This document shows, piece after piece, positions 51,324-60,341 of a DNA stretch of 64,000 bases. Numbering within the stretch: position 1 is the stretch's first letter; each line of letters begins with the position of its first letter. The DNA comes from Oceanobacillus oncorhynchi. GTDB lineage: Bacteria; Bacillota; Bacilli; Bacillales; Amphibacillaceae. The position numbers and the translations under genes were made by a program. The stretch is taken from assembly GCF_000821065.1 (NCBI RefSeq), contig NZ_CDGG01000001.1, positions 3,534,001-3,598,000 of the forward strand. Reading direction: 5' to 3'. The notes under the pieces are model-generated. The model was not told the origin of the DNA. It worked only from the letters and a program-made list of their open reading frames with translations, and searched no databases.

Positions 51324-52754
51324 TTGAAAGAAAGATATCCAACATTATCACAGCCGGCTACATTATTAGGGTTATTTATTCTTTTGTTAGCCGGTTTTAT
51401 GACCATTCTTGATCTTTTTATAGTGAATGTGGCAATTCCGAGTATACAAGGAGATCTGGGGGCAAGCTTTTCACAAATCGCTTTTATCGTTGCTGGTTAT
51501 GAACTTGGTTTTGGCGTGCTTTTGATTACTGGAGGCAGGCTCGGGGACCGTTTTGGGCGCAGGCGTCTGTTTATCGTGGGGATGTTTGGCTTTACTATTA
51601 CATCTGCATTATGCGGGCTGGCAATTAATCCAGATATGCTGATTATTGCTAGAATACTTCAAGGCCTGACCGCCGCGATGATGCAGCCGCAAATCTACTC
51701 TTCCATCCGGGTCAATTTTTCAGGCAGAGAAAGAGGAATTGCTTTCAGTTTGCTTGGGATGGTATTAGGCCTTGCTGCTATTGCGGGTCAAGTGCTTGGC
51801 GGTTTTATTGTAGAAGTCGATTTTGGAGGACTCGGCTGGCGGATGATCTTCTTAATCAATATTCCCATCGGCATTTTCTCCATTCTAACGGCACGATTCA
51901 TCCCGGAATCGCATGCTCCGGAGCGTCCACTGCTGGATTGGGGCGGAGTAGTTATTGTCAGTCTTGGACTGATTTTATTTCTTGTCCCGCTTATTGAATC
52001 ACAGAATCATGGCTGGACGATATGGAGTTTCTTATCCCTTGCGGCGGCAGCATGGATACTATTTGGTTTTTGGCGGCATCAGGAAAGACGGCGCCTTGCT
52101 AAAAGGCAGCCGCTGGTAGACACCATGCTCTTACGCCAATCCCGGTTTGCCATGGGCGGCAGTCTCGTCTTGCTGATACATTCTACTTCGTCCGTGTTTT
52201 TCTTATGCTATGCGTTATTAGTACAAACAGGGCTGGGATTAAGTCCGCTTTCCGCCGGGATTCTTTTTGTGCCCTGCAGTATCGGATTTACTGCTGCTTC
52301 GATAGCAGCGCCCCGCCTGGTAGAGCGTTTTGGAACGATGACGATCTTTTGGGGCGCTGTCTTTTATACCTTTTCCTTTGCTGTATTAATCTGGCAAGTA
52401 TGGACTGCAGGAGGCGATTTGGTAGCTGTTCATTTAATTACAGCACTTGTTTTTGTAGGGATTGGCCAAGGATTAGTCATGACACCGCTCTTAAACCTGG
52501 TATTAGGGTTTGTAGAAGAAAGCAAAGCAGGCATGGCCTCAGGAATTATTTCTACTTTACAGCAGGTTGGCGCAGCTGTCGGCCTGGCAGCAGTAAGCAT
52601 ATTTTTTGGGAGTGTTGTTGCTGATGCTGACGGGGGAAACAGCGGTCTATATGCTTCTGCTTTCGTCAATGCGATGTTTTATAATCTTATTGCTTCATTA
52701 GTTTCCGCAATTCTGCTTTGGAAAATGGCAAAAGAGCGGGTGGAAGGAAGCTGA
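51324..52754 (+). CDS. MFS drug exporter, DHA2 (EmrB/QacA) type, 14 helices
   Basis: 476 residues with 14 predicted helices. Motifs: MTILDLFIVNVAIPSIQGDL (helix 1), GGRLGDRFGRRRLFIVGM (motif A), ARILQGLTAAMMQPQIYSSI and motif C-like GLAAIAGQVLGGFIVEV. A proton antiporter for antiseptics or antibiotics is likely. TTG 51324 follows GAGAGGG; in-frame alternatives reach back to 51273. Regulated presumably by the divergent LysR protein. Confidence 0.85.
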   Translation: MKERYPTLSQPATLLGLFILLLAGFMTILDLFIVNVAIPSIQGDLGASFSQIAFIVAGYELGFGVLLITGGRLGDRFGRRRLFIVGMFGFTITSALCGLAINPDMLIIARILQGLTAAMMQPQIYSSIRVNFSGRERGIAFSLLGMVLGLAAIAGQVLGGFIVEVDFGGLGWRMIFLINIPIGIFSILTARFIPESHAPERPLLDWGGVVIVSLGLILFLVPLIESQNHGWTIWSFLSLAAAAWILFGFWRHQERRRLAKRQPLVDTMLLRQSRFAMGGSLVLLIHSTSSVFFLCYALLVQTGLGLSPLSAGILFVPCSIGFTAASIAAPRLVERFGTMTIFWGAVFYTFSFAVLIWQVWTAGGDLVAVHLITALVFVGIGQGLVMTPLLNLVLGFVEESKAGMASGIISTLQQVGAAVGLAAVSIFFGSVVADADGGNSGLYASAFVNAMFYNLIASLVSAILLWKMAKERVEGS

Positions 52755-52951
52755 TTTATTGTTTTAATACTATAAAACAGATAAATGGGGAGGATTTTGT
52801 TAAAAAGCACTATTCTTTAATATGTACTTCTTTATTGCTATTTGGAATTGACGGCTATCATTTATCTGCTTGATTAACATTTAGTTTTAATTTAAGTAAA
52901 GGATAACCATGGTATATTTTATGCTTAACGTTTGAAAACTGGAGTAAGAAG

Positions 52952-53003
52952 AAAAACAGATCACTTGTATCATTTATTAAAAGATAACAAGTGGTCTGTT
53001 TTT
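52952..53003. terminator. Bidirectional terminator
   Basis: AAAAACAGATCACTTGT and ACAAGTGGTCTGTTTTT, with one G-T pair, separate the exporter and the hxlR-type gene. Confidence 0.75.
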
Positions 53004-53039
53004 ATATTTTAAAATTCACTCTCCAAACCAGCATTTCAA

Positions 53040-53393
53040 TTATTTATTGCAGACCTCTAAAGCATTTTTATTTTTCTCCATAAATTCCTCATGCGTAAAA
53101 CCCCACGCACACATCTCTCTTAAAATAGGCTCCAATGATTTTCCATGTGCTGATAAAGAATATTCTACTCTTGGCGGAATTTCCTGGTAGACAACACGAT
53201 GAACCAGTCCGTCTTTTTCTAACTCCCGAAGCTGCTGTGTAAGTACCCCCTGCGTTATTTCAGGCATGAGGTGTCGTAATTCTCCGAAGCGTTTTGTGCC
53301 CTTTTCTAAAAGGATGAATAAGATATGCGGTTTCCATTTACCGCCAATTGCTTGAAGCGCAGTTACAATTCCGTATTTTGATAAATCGTCCAA
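53040..53393 (-). CDS. HxlR family transcriptional regulator
   Basis: 117 residues. GGKWKPHILFILLEKGTKRF, GELRHLMPEITQGVLTQQLR, ELEKDGLVHRVVYQEIPPRV and EYSLSAHGKSLEPILREM give the HxlR winged helix. Members such as YodB and HypR sense quinones, aldehydes or disulfide stress via cysteines; Cys residues here are in EMCAWG and near the end (VCNK). TTG 53393 follows AAGGAGG. Two CATAC-N3-GTATG sites upstream are likely operators. Confidence 0.88.
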   Translation of the reverse strand: MDDLSKYGIVTALQAIGGKWKPHILFILLEKGTKRFGELRHLMPEITQGVLTQQLRELEKDGLVHRVVYQEIPPRVEYSLSAHGKSLEPILREMCAWGFTHEEFMEKNKNALEVCNK

Positions 53394-53435
53394 AAGAACT
53401 TTCCTCCTTATAGTAAAAGCTTTCAGTCACTATTT

Positions 53436-53448
53436 CATACGAAGTATG
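53436..53448. promoter_or_regulatory. HxlR operator candidate 1
   Basis: CATACGAAGTATG, 43 bp before the hxlR-type start, same pattern CATAC-N3-GTATG as at 53570-53582. Confidence 0.6.
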
Positions 53449-53569
53449 TTAACCATACCAGAGAAAATAAAGAAAAGTAATCAATTTGCCTTACAGCATT
53501 CTGGCTTTGTAGATATGGATAAAAATTATAAAGCTGTAACCCGGACAGGGCTTTATTTGTACCTTTTAC

Positions 53570-53582
53570 CATACTGAGTATG
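53570..53582. promoter_or_regulatory. HxlR operator candidate 2
   Basis: CATACTGAGTATG, upstream of the 45-codon ORF and MFS gene on the plus strand. Confidence 0.6.
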
Positions 53583-53670
53583 AAAAATATGTCTACTTTT
53601 CAAGTGATATTTTGCTCACCATAATAAAAGGTGTTAATAGCTAGTAACCAAAGGGGGATAAATCCATGAC

Positions 53671-53808
53671 ATGCACGTGAAAGAATTAAATGGCATTTAC
53701 TGCTTGTGGAAAGTGGGAGAGGAAAAGCTTTTCTTTATATATGCTGATGCAGAAGACGAACAAAGGATACGGAAGAAGCTAAACACAAGATTTGGACGAT
53801 ATATATGA
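53671..53808 (+). CDS. Possible 45-residue protein
   Basis: ATG 53671 to TGA 53806-53808, 45 residues, mixed charge (MHVKELNGIYCLWKVGEEKL, then FFIYADAEDEQRIRKKLNTR). AAAGGGGG lies 13 bases upstream, though it is closer to an out-of-frame ATG at 53666. Situated between operator 2 and the MFS gene, so it may be its leader gene. No family recognised; possibly a remnant. Confidence 0.35.
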   Translation: MHVKELNGIYCLWKVGEEKLFFIYADAEDEQRIRKKLNTRFGRYI

Positions 53809-53886
53809 ATTTTTATGGAACATCATAATATAACGCTTACTCTGTACTGTTCCGTAAAATAGAATATAAATTTGGAGTGGATACAA

Positions 53887-55044
53887 TTGCCTTTTGCAGT
53901 TTTTATATTAGGTTTTCTTATATTTTCGCAAACAACATCAGAATTTATAGTGGCTGGAATTATGCCATCTCTATCAGAAGAATTTAACGTATCGATTGCA
54001 GCCATCGGTTATCTAATTTCAGCGTATGCAGTAGGGATGATTGCAGGCGGACCGATTCTAACCATTGCTTTACTAAAGGTTCCGTTAAAAAAAGGATTAA
54101 TGGCTTTAACACTTGTCTTTCTGATTGGACAGACCATTGCTGCCGTTTCTCCCAATTATGAAGTGATGATGGCGGCACGTGTCGTACAAGGGATAGCTTC
54201 TTCCGCAACGTTTGGAACAGCTATGTCGCTTGCCTATCAACTCGTCCCTGATCAGCTACGAGCGAGGGCGGCTTCCATTGTATTAGGCGGATTAATGATT
54301 GCAACTGCTGCCGGAGTCCCATTTGCGATGGTGTTTAATTTGTATTTAGGCTGGCGTGCCAGCTTCTGGGCGGTTGTTGTCTTAGTATTTATCGCAGCCA
54401 TATTCGTACAGTTCCTGATTCCAGCCTTCGAATCAAAGGAAAAGAAAAGTATCCGTATCAAAAAAGAAATCAGTTCCTTTAAAAACGGTCGGTTATGGGC
54501 TGCCTATACGACGAATGTATTTATTATCGGCGCTACTTTTGCAGCATTCAGCTATTTTACGCCAATCCTGACTGAAGTCACAGGATTTAGCGCTGGTGTT
54601 GTTCCTTTTATTCTAGGAGTCTATGGTGCAGCAACGGTTATTGGTAATATTATTGTCGGCAGATTAGCAGACTTGCATATGATGCCTGTCATGACAGTTG
54701 GGCTAGTTATTCTGACAGCTGCACTGATTCTGTTTGGATCCTTTGCGGAAATTCCTGTCATCGCTGTTGCCGCAGTTATTATCATCGGTTTAACCGGAGT
54801 GTCTTTAAATCCGGCGATGGCAAAAAGGGTTTTAAGTGTTTCAAATACAGGAACGCTGGTAGCCACAGTAAATAACTCTATGATTAATCTTGGACTCATG
54901 ATTGGTTCATCTGTTGGCGGATTAACGATTGATGCCGGGTTTGGAGTCACTTCTCCTTTATGGGTTGGCGTTATCCTGGGGATTATTGGATTGACTACAT
55001 TGCTTCCGTTTATTCGAAGGGATAAATTTACTGTAAATGCTTAG
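53887..55044 (+). CDS. MFS transporter, DHA1-type (chloramphenicol/sugar efflux-like)
   Basis: 385 residues, 12 helices. SQTTSEFIVAGIMPSLSEEF on helix 1, ARVVQGIASSATFGTAMSLA, and GGLMIATAAGVPFAMVFNLY (motif C) identify a drug/sugar antiporter of the AraJ/Cmr group. TTG 53887 follows GGAGTGG; an in-frame TTG at 53872 lacks a site. It diverges from the HxlR-type regulator, its likely repressor. Confidence 0.85.
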   Translation: MPFAVFILGFLIFSQTTSEFIVAGIMPSLSEEFNVSIAAIGYLISAYAVGMIAGGPILTIALLKVPLKKGLMALTLVFLIGQTIAAVSPNYEVMMAARVVQGIASSATFGTAMSLAYQLVPDQLRARAASIVLGGLMIATAAGVPFAMVFNLYLGWRASFWAVVVLVFIAAIFVQFLIPAFESKEKKSIRIKKEISSFKNGRLWAAYTTNVFIIGATFAAFSYFTPILTEVTGFSAGVVPFILGVYGAATVIGNIIVGRLADLHMMPVMTVGLVILTAALILFGSFAEIPVIAVAAVIIIGLTGVSLNPAMAKRVLSVSNTGTLVATVNNSMINLGLMIGSSVGGLTIDAGFGVTSPLWVGVILGIIGLTTLLPFIRRDKFTVNA

Positions 55045-55203
55045 CGAGGAACTAAACGCATTTGTGAAATTCTTCTAAAACAAATTGTTGAACTCTGCTT
55101 ACATTTATATGTCTCATCCAACCTCAGAAAGCAAACATCGTTTTATTTTTTAAATCCCGGGAATAGTTTTAACTAACGAAGCCATTATTTTGGAGGGATT
55201 ATT

Positions 55204-56541
55204 TTGAAAAAAATAGGCGTTGTTTTAGGACTGTTTTTATTTAGTTTCGTATTGGCGGCATGCAATAATACAAATGAAACAGATTCTGCAGAGGAAACAC
55301 CGTCAAATAATGAGGCAGATTCAGAAGAAGATGGAGATGAGACAGATTCAAACAATCCAGAGGAGGATGCTGCATCTGATAAGAACCCGGTGGAAAACGA
55401 GGAGGAAAACAACCATTCCGATAACGAAGCAGAAGAGCAGGACTATACAGAAGAACAAGTCTCCGGTGACTACCTGATTCACGCCGAGTGGCTGGATGGC
55501 ACGGATTTATTGCTTTACTTCACGCGGACAGCGGATGAGATGACACGTGAAGAGCGGATACATCAATCATTAATGGAAAGTGATCCTTCACAACGTGATC
55601 TGTTCTCTGCTACGACCAATTTTGAGGTCGACGGAACAGCAGTGAACTTGTACTATAATGAAGAGGATGATTTAAGTATGGCATCCACGGAGTCGGCGAT
55701 GTTTTGGGAAGCGCTGAATGAGATTGGCTTTCGGTATGGTTTGGATGAATTTAACCTTTTTAATCAGGATGGGGAAAGAGGACTGACTTTTGCGGAAAAT
55801 CATTGGCAGGATCCCGTTGAAATCGAACAAGAGCCGAATCGCGGATACTATGTTATGTCTCCAGAAGAAACAGAGCGAGGGGAGCACACGTATATCAGCG
55901 GGGCTGTAGCGGGAGAAGAAATATCTGCGGAGGATGGCGAACTATTTGATTTCGGCCAGACAATTGAAGCGATGGCAACCACAACGAACGACAACGGGTC
56001 TTATCACTCCGGAATCTACGAAGGTCTGGAAATCGAAGAAGCAGAGGTAGATGGGAATCAAGCGATGGTGACATATCATATCAATGAGGAGGCAGAACCG
56101 ACTCAACAAGAACGTGAAGATTTTGAGCAGGTTCTTCAACTAACTGCGCTCGATTTTCAGGTCGAGGAGCTCCAGCTGGTAAATGAAACGGATCAAGTTA
56201 TTTCCACCTACCCTTTATTGAATGAAGCAGGTGACAATAATGGCACAGCAGAAGAGGATGATAACCAATCCGAAGATACTTCAAACGCAAATGAACAGGA
56301 GGAAAACGGAATAACGGAAGAGGATGCGACAAAAAACGTGTTTGACTATGTAGATGAGCATAGCGACACTAACCGGGAAGATGTAAAAGCCATGGTACAA
56401 GATGACGAGGACGAAGAAGGCTATTATACTGTTCAAGCATTTGTGTTTTCAGGAGAAGAAGGGGAAGCGCAGATGACAAACACCATAGGCTGGTATCTGG
56501 TAGATAAAGAAACCGGGGAAGTCAAAGAAAAGGAGCTTTAA
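55204..56541 (+). CDS. Acidic lipoprotein with GerMN-like region
   Basis: 445 residues. Lipobox VLAAC with Cys20, then a Glu/Asp/Asn/Ser-rich low-complexity linker (about 22-90). The middle part (about 95-330) is folded; SGIYEGLEIEEAEVDGNQAM and the following strand-helix pattern resemble GerMN domains of spore germination and sporulation lipoproteins, but this is weak. A second acidic linker precedes a C-terminal domain (about 375-445, GWYLVDKETGEVKEKEL). TTG 55204 follows TGGAGGG. Surface-exposed; function unknown. Confidence 0.65.
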   Translation: MKKIGVVLGLFLFSFVLAACNNTNETDSAEETPSNNEADSEEDGDETDSNNPEEDAASDKNPVENEEENNHSDNEAEEQDYTEEQVSGDYLIHAEWLDGTDLLLYFTRTADEMTREERIHQSLMESDPSQRDLFSATTNFEVDGTAVNLYYNEEDDLSMASTESAMFWEALNEIGFRYGLDEFNLFNQDGERGLTFAENHWQDPVEIEQEPNRGYYVMSPEETERGEHTYISGAVAGEEISAEDGELFDFGQTIEAMATTTNDNGSYHSGIYEGLEIEEAEVDGNQAMVTYHINEEAEPTQQEREDFEQVLQLTALDFQVEELQLVNETDQVISTYPLLNEAGDNNGTAEEDDNQSEDTSNANEQEENGITEEDATKNVFDYVDEHSDTNREDVKAMVQDDEDEEGYYTVQAFVFSGEEGEAQMTNTIGWYLVDKETGEVKEKEL

Positions 56542-56569
56542 CGAACAGAATAGCTTGATGGTTATTCAT

Positions 56570-56616
56570 ATAGAAAGAACTTGTTTTGATTATTTTTCAA
56601 AATAGGTTCTTTCTAT
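56570..56616 (+). terminator. Rho-independent terminator
   Basis: ATAGAAAGAAC (56570-56580) pairs with GTTCTTTCTAT (56606-56616), and the inner TTTTGA/TCAAAA extends the stem. Confidence 0.75.
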
Positions 56617-56741
56617 TTATTTATCAGAATATTATTGCACATCAGGAAGAACTTGTATATATTGATAGTACAACATGACAGATTACCAGCTTATATTCCA
56701 TCTGATTTATTGAGATTTATAAAGTCGAAGGAGGGGACAGT

Positions 56742-57221
56742 GTGGAAGAAAAGATAGAAAAAGTAATACAAGATATTTATCCCGATGATTTTTCCTGGTG
56801 CTATGGATGCGGCCGACTAAATAAAGATGGTCACCACCTGCGGACTGGATGGCAGGGAGATAAGACAATTACCATTTTTACGCCTGATTCAAAGTACATG
56901 GGAATCCCGGGTTTTGTTTACGGCGGGTTGATAGCTTCGTTAATGGACTGTCATGGGTCAGGTTCGGCTGCACTTGCTTTACACCGCAAAAACGGAAATG
57001 AAATTGGTGATGGTTCGGTACCGCCCAGATTTGTCACTGCAGGCCTCCATGTGGAATTCCTGCAGCCAACTCCACAGGATACGCCGCTAAAGGCCATTGG
57101 AACAGTGGAGGAAATTCATCCGAAAAGATGGAAGGTCCATACAGAAATCTTTGCAGATGATACTCTCTGCGCACGTGGAGAGGTCGTTCTTGTCGTTATG
57201 CCGAGTACGTTTTTAAAATAG
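56742..57221 (+). CDS. Hotdog-fold (PaaI-like) thioesterase family protein
   Basis: 159 residues. GIPGFVYGGLIASLMDCHGS holds the hotdog G-G-x-x-x-x-x-D/E motif, preceded by a CYGCGRLNKDGHHLR segment that may bind metal. AGLHVEFLQPTPQDTPLKAI and the C-terminal strand complete the fold. Probably hydrolyses an acyl-CoA; substrate unknown. GTG 56742 follows AAGGAGGGG. Confidence 0.8.
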   Translation: MEEKIEKVIQDIYPDDFSWCYGCGRLNKDGHHLRTGWQGDKTITIFTPDSKYMGIPGFVYGGLIASLMDCHGSGSAALALHRKNGNEIGDGSVPPRFVTAGLHVEFLQPTPQDTPLKAIGTVEEIHPKRWKVHTEIFADDTLCARGEVVLVVMPSTFLK

Positions 57222-57286
57222 AAATTTTTTTGAATATCATGCAGTATAGTGCGTTAAGTTAACATAAAGGAAGTTATCAAAATCCC

Positions 57287-57329
57287 AAATACCAAGTTAC
57301 ACTTTTTAGGAGTGAGTTGGTATTTTTTT
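57287..57329 (+). terminator. Terminator of the thioesterase gene
   Basis: AAATACCAA (57287-57295) / TTGGTATTT (57317-57325), then T run. The SDR remnant begins immediately after. Confidence 0.65.
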
Positions 57330-57330
57330 A

Positions 57331-57477
57331 GCAAAAGGGACTTACCGAATAAGTCTCGATAAGCCTGTACCAAAAGGGAAGGGACGTATAACTGGGGCCG
57401 ACTTGGCTACATCGATGATAGATCAGTTGGAAAATCCAGATTCTATCGGCAGCGTTGCCTATGTTTGCGCCAAATAA
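57331..57477 (+). pseudogene. NAD(P)-binding SDR/NmrA-like protein, C-terminal remnant
   Basis: A 48-codon frame without start reads TYRISLDKPVPKGKGRITGA, DLATSMIDQLENPDSIG and SVAYVCAK. This matches the end of YwnB/NmrA-type nucleotide-binding oxidoreductases, where R-I-T-R-A-D-L-A-x-x-M is conserved. The Rossmann domain is gone. Remnant of a gene lost upstream. Confidence 0.7.
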
Positions 57478-57536
57478 AAGTTAAATTGATTCATAGATAA
57501 AAAGACTAGCAGGATTTTCCCGCTAGTCTTTCCGCC

Positions 57537-59066
57537 TTAATTACGAATTAAGTGATCAAATGCACCTAAAGCCGCAGTGGCTCCAGATCCCATTGAAATA
57601 ATGATTTGTTTATATGCGCTGTCTGTGCAGTCTCCTGCAGCGAATAGGCCGGGAATATTGGTAGAACCGCGTTTATCTACAATGATTTCTCCAAATTTGC
57701 TGCGTTCCACCGTGTCTTCCAGCCATTCCGTATTTGGCACAAGGCCAATTTGTACAAAGACACCAGCAAGTTCGATGCTGTGTTCTTCTTCCGTTTCACG
57801 GTCAACATAGCGAAGCCCTTGCACTTTTTGATCACCATAGATTTCAGAAGTACGAGCATTTGTGATAACTGTTACGTTTGGCAAGCTATATACACGCTCT
57901 TGTAAAACCTTATCTGCTTTCAGTTCGGGAAGGAATTCAAGAACTGTGACATGCTTAACGATTCCGGCTAAATCAATGGCTGCTTCAATCCCGGAATTAC
58001 CGCCGCCGATAACCGCTACATCTTTTCCTTCAAAAATTGGGCCGTCACAGTGCGGGCAATAAGCAACCCCTTTATTTTTGAATTCTGCTTCCCCGGGGAC
58101 GCCAATATTTCTCCAGCGTGCACCGGTGGAAAGCACAACTGTTTTACTTTTCAGTGTTGCACCATTTTCCAGTTCTAATTCAAATAAGTCTTTTTTCTCC
58201 AGTGATTTAGCACGCATCAAGTCCATGATATCAACTTCATAATCGCGAACATGCTCTTCCAGGCTTGCTGCCAATTTCGGACCTTCTGTATATTTGGTAG
58301 TGATGAAGTTCTCGATGCCCATGGTATCTTGAACCTGTCCGCCAAAGCGTTCCGCTACGACACCGGTACGAATTCCTTTTCGTGCTGCATAGATAGCTGC
58401 GCTGGCGCCAGCAGGACCGCCGCCGACAACAAGCACATCAAATGCTTCTTTATCGTTCAGGCCGGATACATCCACAGTCGTAGTGCCTAATTTTTCAAGG
58501 ATGCTTTTTAGAGTTTGGCGTCCGTTAACAAAGGATTCTCCATTTAAGAAGACAGATGGGACGGCCATCACGCCATTATCGTCTGCTTCTTCTTTAAATG
58601 CAGATCCTTCAATCATGGTATGCGTAATTGCAGGGTGAACCACGCTCATTAAATTCAAGGCCTGGACTACGTCAGGACAATTATGGCAGGAAAGGCTGAC
58701 ATACGATTCAAAATGGAGCGGTCCCTGCAATTGCTTGATTTGTTCCAGGAGTTTCACATCTGCTTTCGGCGGACGGCCGCTCACTTGCAATAATGCAAGA
58801 ACAAGAGAGGTGAATTCATGCCCAAGTGGAACACCGGCAAAAGCAATGCCTGAATCTTCTCCAGGTCGATTTACGCTAAAGGTCGGAGTGCGCGGGAATT
58901 CACCTTGTTCGATTGTGATTTTATCAGACATTCCGGCAATTTCATTGACCAGTTCCTCTGCTTCTTTGGAAACATCGTCAGCGCCAAAGCTTACTTTGAG
59001 TACAATGTCATTTTCCAATAGCTGCAAATATTCTTTAAGTTGTGATTTGATTTCTTGATCGAGCAT
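57537..59066 (-). CDS. ahpF: Alkyl hydroperoxide reductase subunit F
   Basis: 509 residues, full length. N-terminal double-thioredoxin domain with CHNC (Cys127, Cys130), then the FAD/NADH domain with [19 protein letters not shown] and [15 protein letters not shown], and the CPHC redox centre (Cys337, Cys340). It passes electrons from NADH to AhpC. ATG 59066 follows AGAGG. It lies downstream of ahpC with 190 bases between; same transcript likely, with hairpin-forming sequence in the gap. Confidence 0.95.
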   Translation of the reverse strand: MLDQEIKSQLKEYLQLLENDIVLKVSFGADDVSKEAEELVNEIAGMSDKITIEQGEFPRTPTFSVNRPGEDSGIAFAGVPLGHEFTSLVLALLQVSGRPPKADVKLLEQIKQLQGPLHFESYVSLSCHNCPDVVQALNLMSVVHPAITHTMIEGSAFKEEADDNGVMAVPSVFLNGESFVNGRQTLKSILEKLGTTTVDVSGLNDKEAFDVLVVGGGPAGASAAIYAARKGIRTGVVAERFGGQVQDTMGIENFITTKYTEGPKLAASLEEHVRDYEVDIMDLMRAKSLEKKDLFELELENGATLKSKTVVLSTGARWRNIGVPGEAEFKNKGVAYCPHCDGPIFEGKDVAVIGGGNSGIEAAIDLAGIVKHVTVLEFLPELKADKVLQERVYSLPNVTVITNARTSEIYGDQKVQGLRYVDRETEEEHSIELAGVFVQIGLVPNTEWLEDTVERSKFGEIIVDKRGSTNIPGLFAAGDCTDSAYKQIIISMGSGATAALGAFDHLIRN

Positions 59067-59256
59067 AGTAAACCTCTTTTCTCTATTAAAATCGGAAAAA
59101 CTAAAATGAATCTCTTTGTTCATAGCTGTCTCGGAATTTCCCCTGATGGAGAAATCTGTATCGATAGGCTGTATAACACAAAGGAAGTTCGACGCACGTA
59201 ACGCCGAACCCCGTTTAAATTTAAATTACAGCCGTTAACCGGCTAACCGTGCTTTC

Positions 59257-59820
59257 TTAGATTTTTCCAACTAAATCTAGGCTTGGTTTTAATGTTTCTC
59301 CATCTTCTTCCCATTTAGCAGGGCAAACTTCATCTGGATTTTCACGTACATATTGTGCCGCTTTGATTTTATTGATTAATGTGCTGGCGTCACGGCCAAT
59401 ACCATCAGCGTTAATTTCTACAGCTTGGATAACGCCGTCTGGATCAATAATAAATGTACCGCGATCAGCCAGTCCTGCATCTTCTCTTAATACTTCAAAG
59501 TTACGGGAAATTTGCTGAGAAGGGTCACCAATCATCGTATATTCAATTTTGTTGATAGCATCTGATGCTTCATGCCATGCTTTATGCACAAAATGTGTAT
59601 CTGTAGAAACAGAATAAACCTCTGTACCAAGATTTTTTAATTCAGCATATTGATTTTGTAAGTCCTCTAATTCGGTCGGGCAAACAAAAGAGAAGTCTGC
59701 TGGATAGAAACAAACAACGCTCCATTGACCTTTGAAATTTTCTTCGGATACATCTACAAATTCACCTTGATGAAATGCAGTTGCTTGAAATGGTTGTACT
59801 TCTTTACCTATTAGTGACAT
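59257..59820 (-). CDS. ahpC: Alkyl hydroperoxide reductase subunit C (peroxiredoxin)
   Basis: 187 residues, typical 2-Cys peroxiredoxin. Peroxidatic Cys47 in [18 protein letters not shown] and resolving Cys166 in [12 protein letters not shown]. It reduces hydrogen peroxide and organic peroxides in the cytosol and is recycled by AhpF. AAGGAGGACATACATT precedes ATG 59820. PerR-like boxes upstream suggest peroxide induction. Confidence 0.96.
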   Translation of the reverse strand: MSLIGKEVQPFQATAFHQGEFVDVSEENFKGQWSVVCFYPADFSFVCPTELEDLQNQYAELKNLGTEVYSVSTDTHFVHKAWHEASDAINKIEYTMIGDPSQQISRNFEVLREDAGLADRGTFIIDPDGVIQAVEINADGIGRDASTLINKIKAAQYVRENPDEVCPAKWEEDGETLKPSLDLVGKI

Positions 59821-59850
59821 AATGTATGTCCTCCTTGCAAAATAGTAATC

Positions 59851-59910
59851 TTATAATTATTGATTTTTATCAATAAAAACAATAATTATAATCTAGTAAT
59901 AATTATTCTA
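59851..59910 (-). promoter_or_regulatory. PerR-like boxes upstream of ahpC
   Basis: TTATAATTATTG (59851-59862) and its complement CAATAATTATAA (59880-59891) form an inverted repeat, and TAGTAATAATTATTCTA (59894-59910) is a third related site. They resemble the PerR consensus TTATAATNATTATAA, each with mismatches. Confidence 0.6.
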
Positions 59911-60034
59911 AATTAGAGATAATTTGTCAAGGAACCCAAGTGAAAAAGTGCATTATTTCACTTGAATTATTAACAAATTGTGAACGAAATAAGCTGTCTT
60001 ATATTGTTCTTTTATTCTAAAATTGAATAACTAA

Positions 60035-60229
60035 TTGAGAATAGAGTATAACATTTGCGAACGGATTCGGCAAATGAAAAAGGGGCAATTTGTGTTTTTC
60101 TTCACAGAACTGCAAAGAACAATTCCAGAAACAGATAAAAGCAGGGGCGGCGTTTCAAAAGAAATCATAGAAGGGCGTCATAGAATAGAAATGCTTCATC
60201 TATTTGGCCGCCATACAATAATTTTATAA
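60035..60229 (+). CDS. Possible 45-64 residue protein, unknown
   Basis: A TTG at 60035 opens 64 codons; a GTG near 60092 behind AAAAAGGGG would give 45 residues (VFFFTELQRTIPETDKSRGG onward, ending GRHTIIL). Basic, no membrane helix, no family recognised. A terminator follows 10 bases after the stop, which favours a transcribed unit, but coding status is uncertain. Confidence 0.3.
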   Translation: MRIEYNICERIRQMKKGQFVFFFTELQRTIPETDKSRGGVSKEIIEGRHRIEMLHLFGRHTIIL

Positions 60230-60238
60230 TATTGTTTG

Positions 60239-60268
60239 CCATACAATTATTGTGTTGTATGGTTTTTT
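60239..60268 (+). terminator. Rho-independent terminator
   Basis: CCATACAA / TTGTATGG with an 8-base loop and six T. Confidence 0.75.
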
Positions 60269-60341
60269 CATTCGTGATAAGCTATCTAAATATTATGATT
60301 GTTACTAAAAAAGAACTGTATTAGTATGAAGGCGGGATAAA

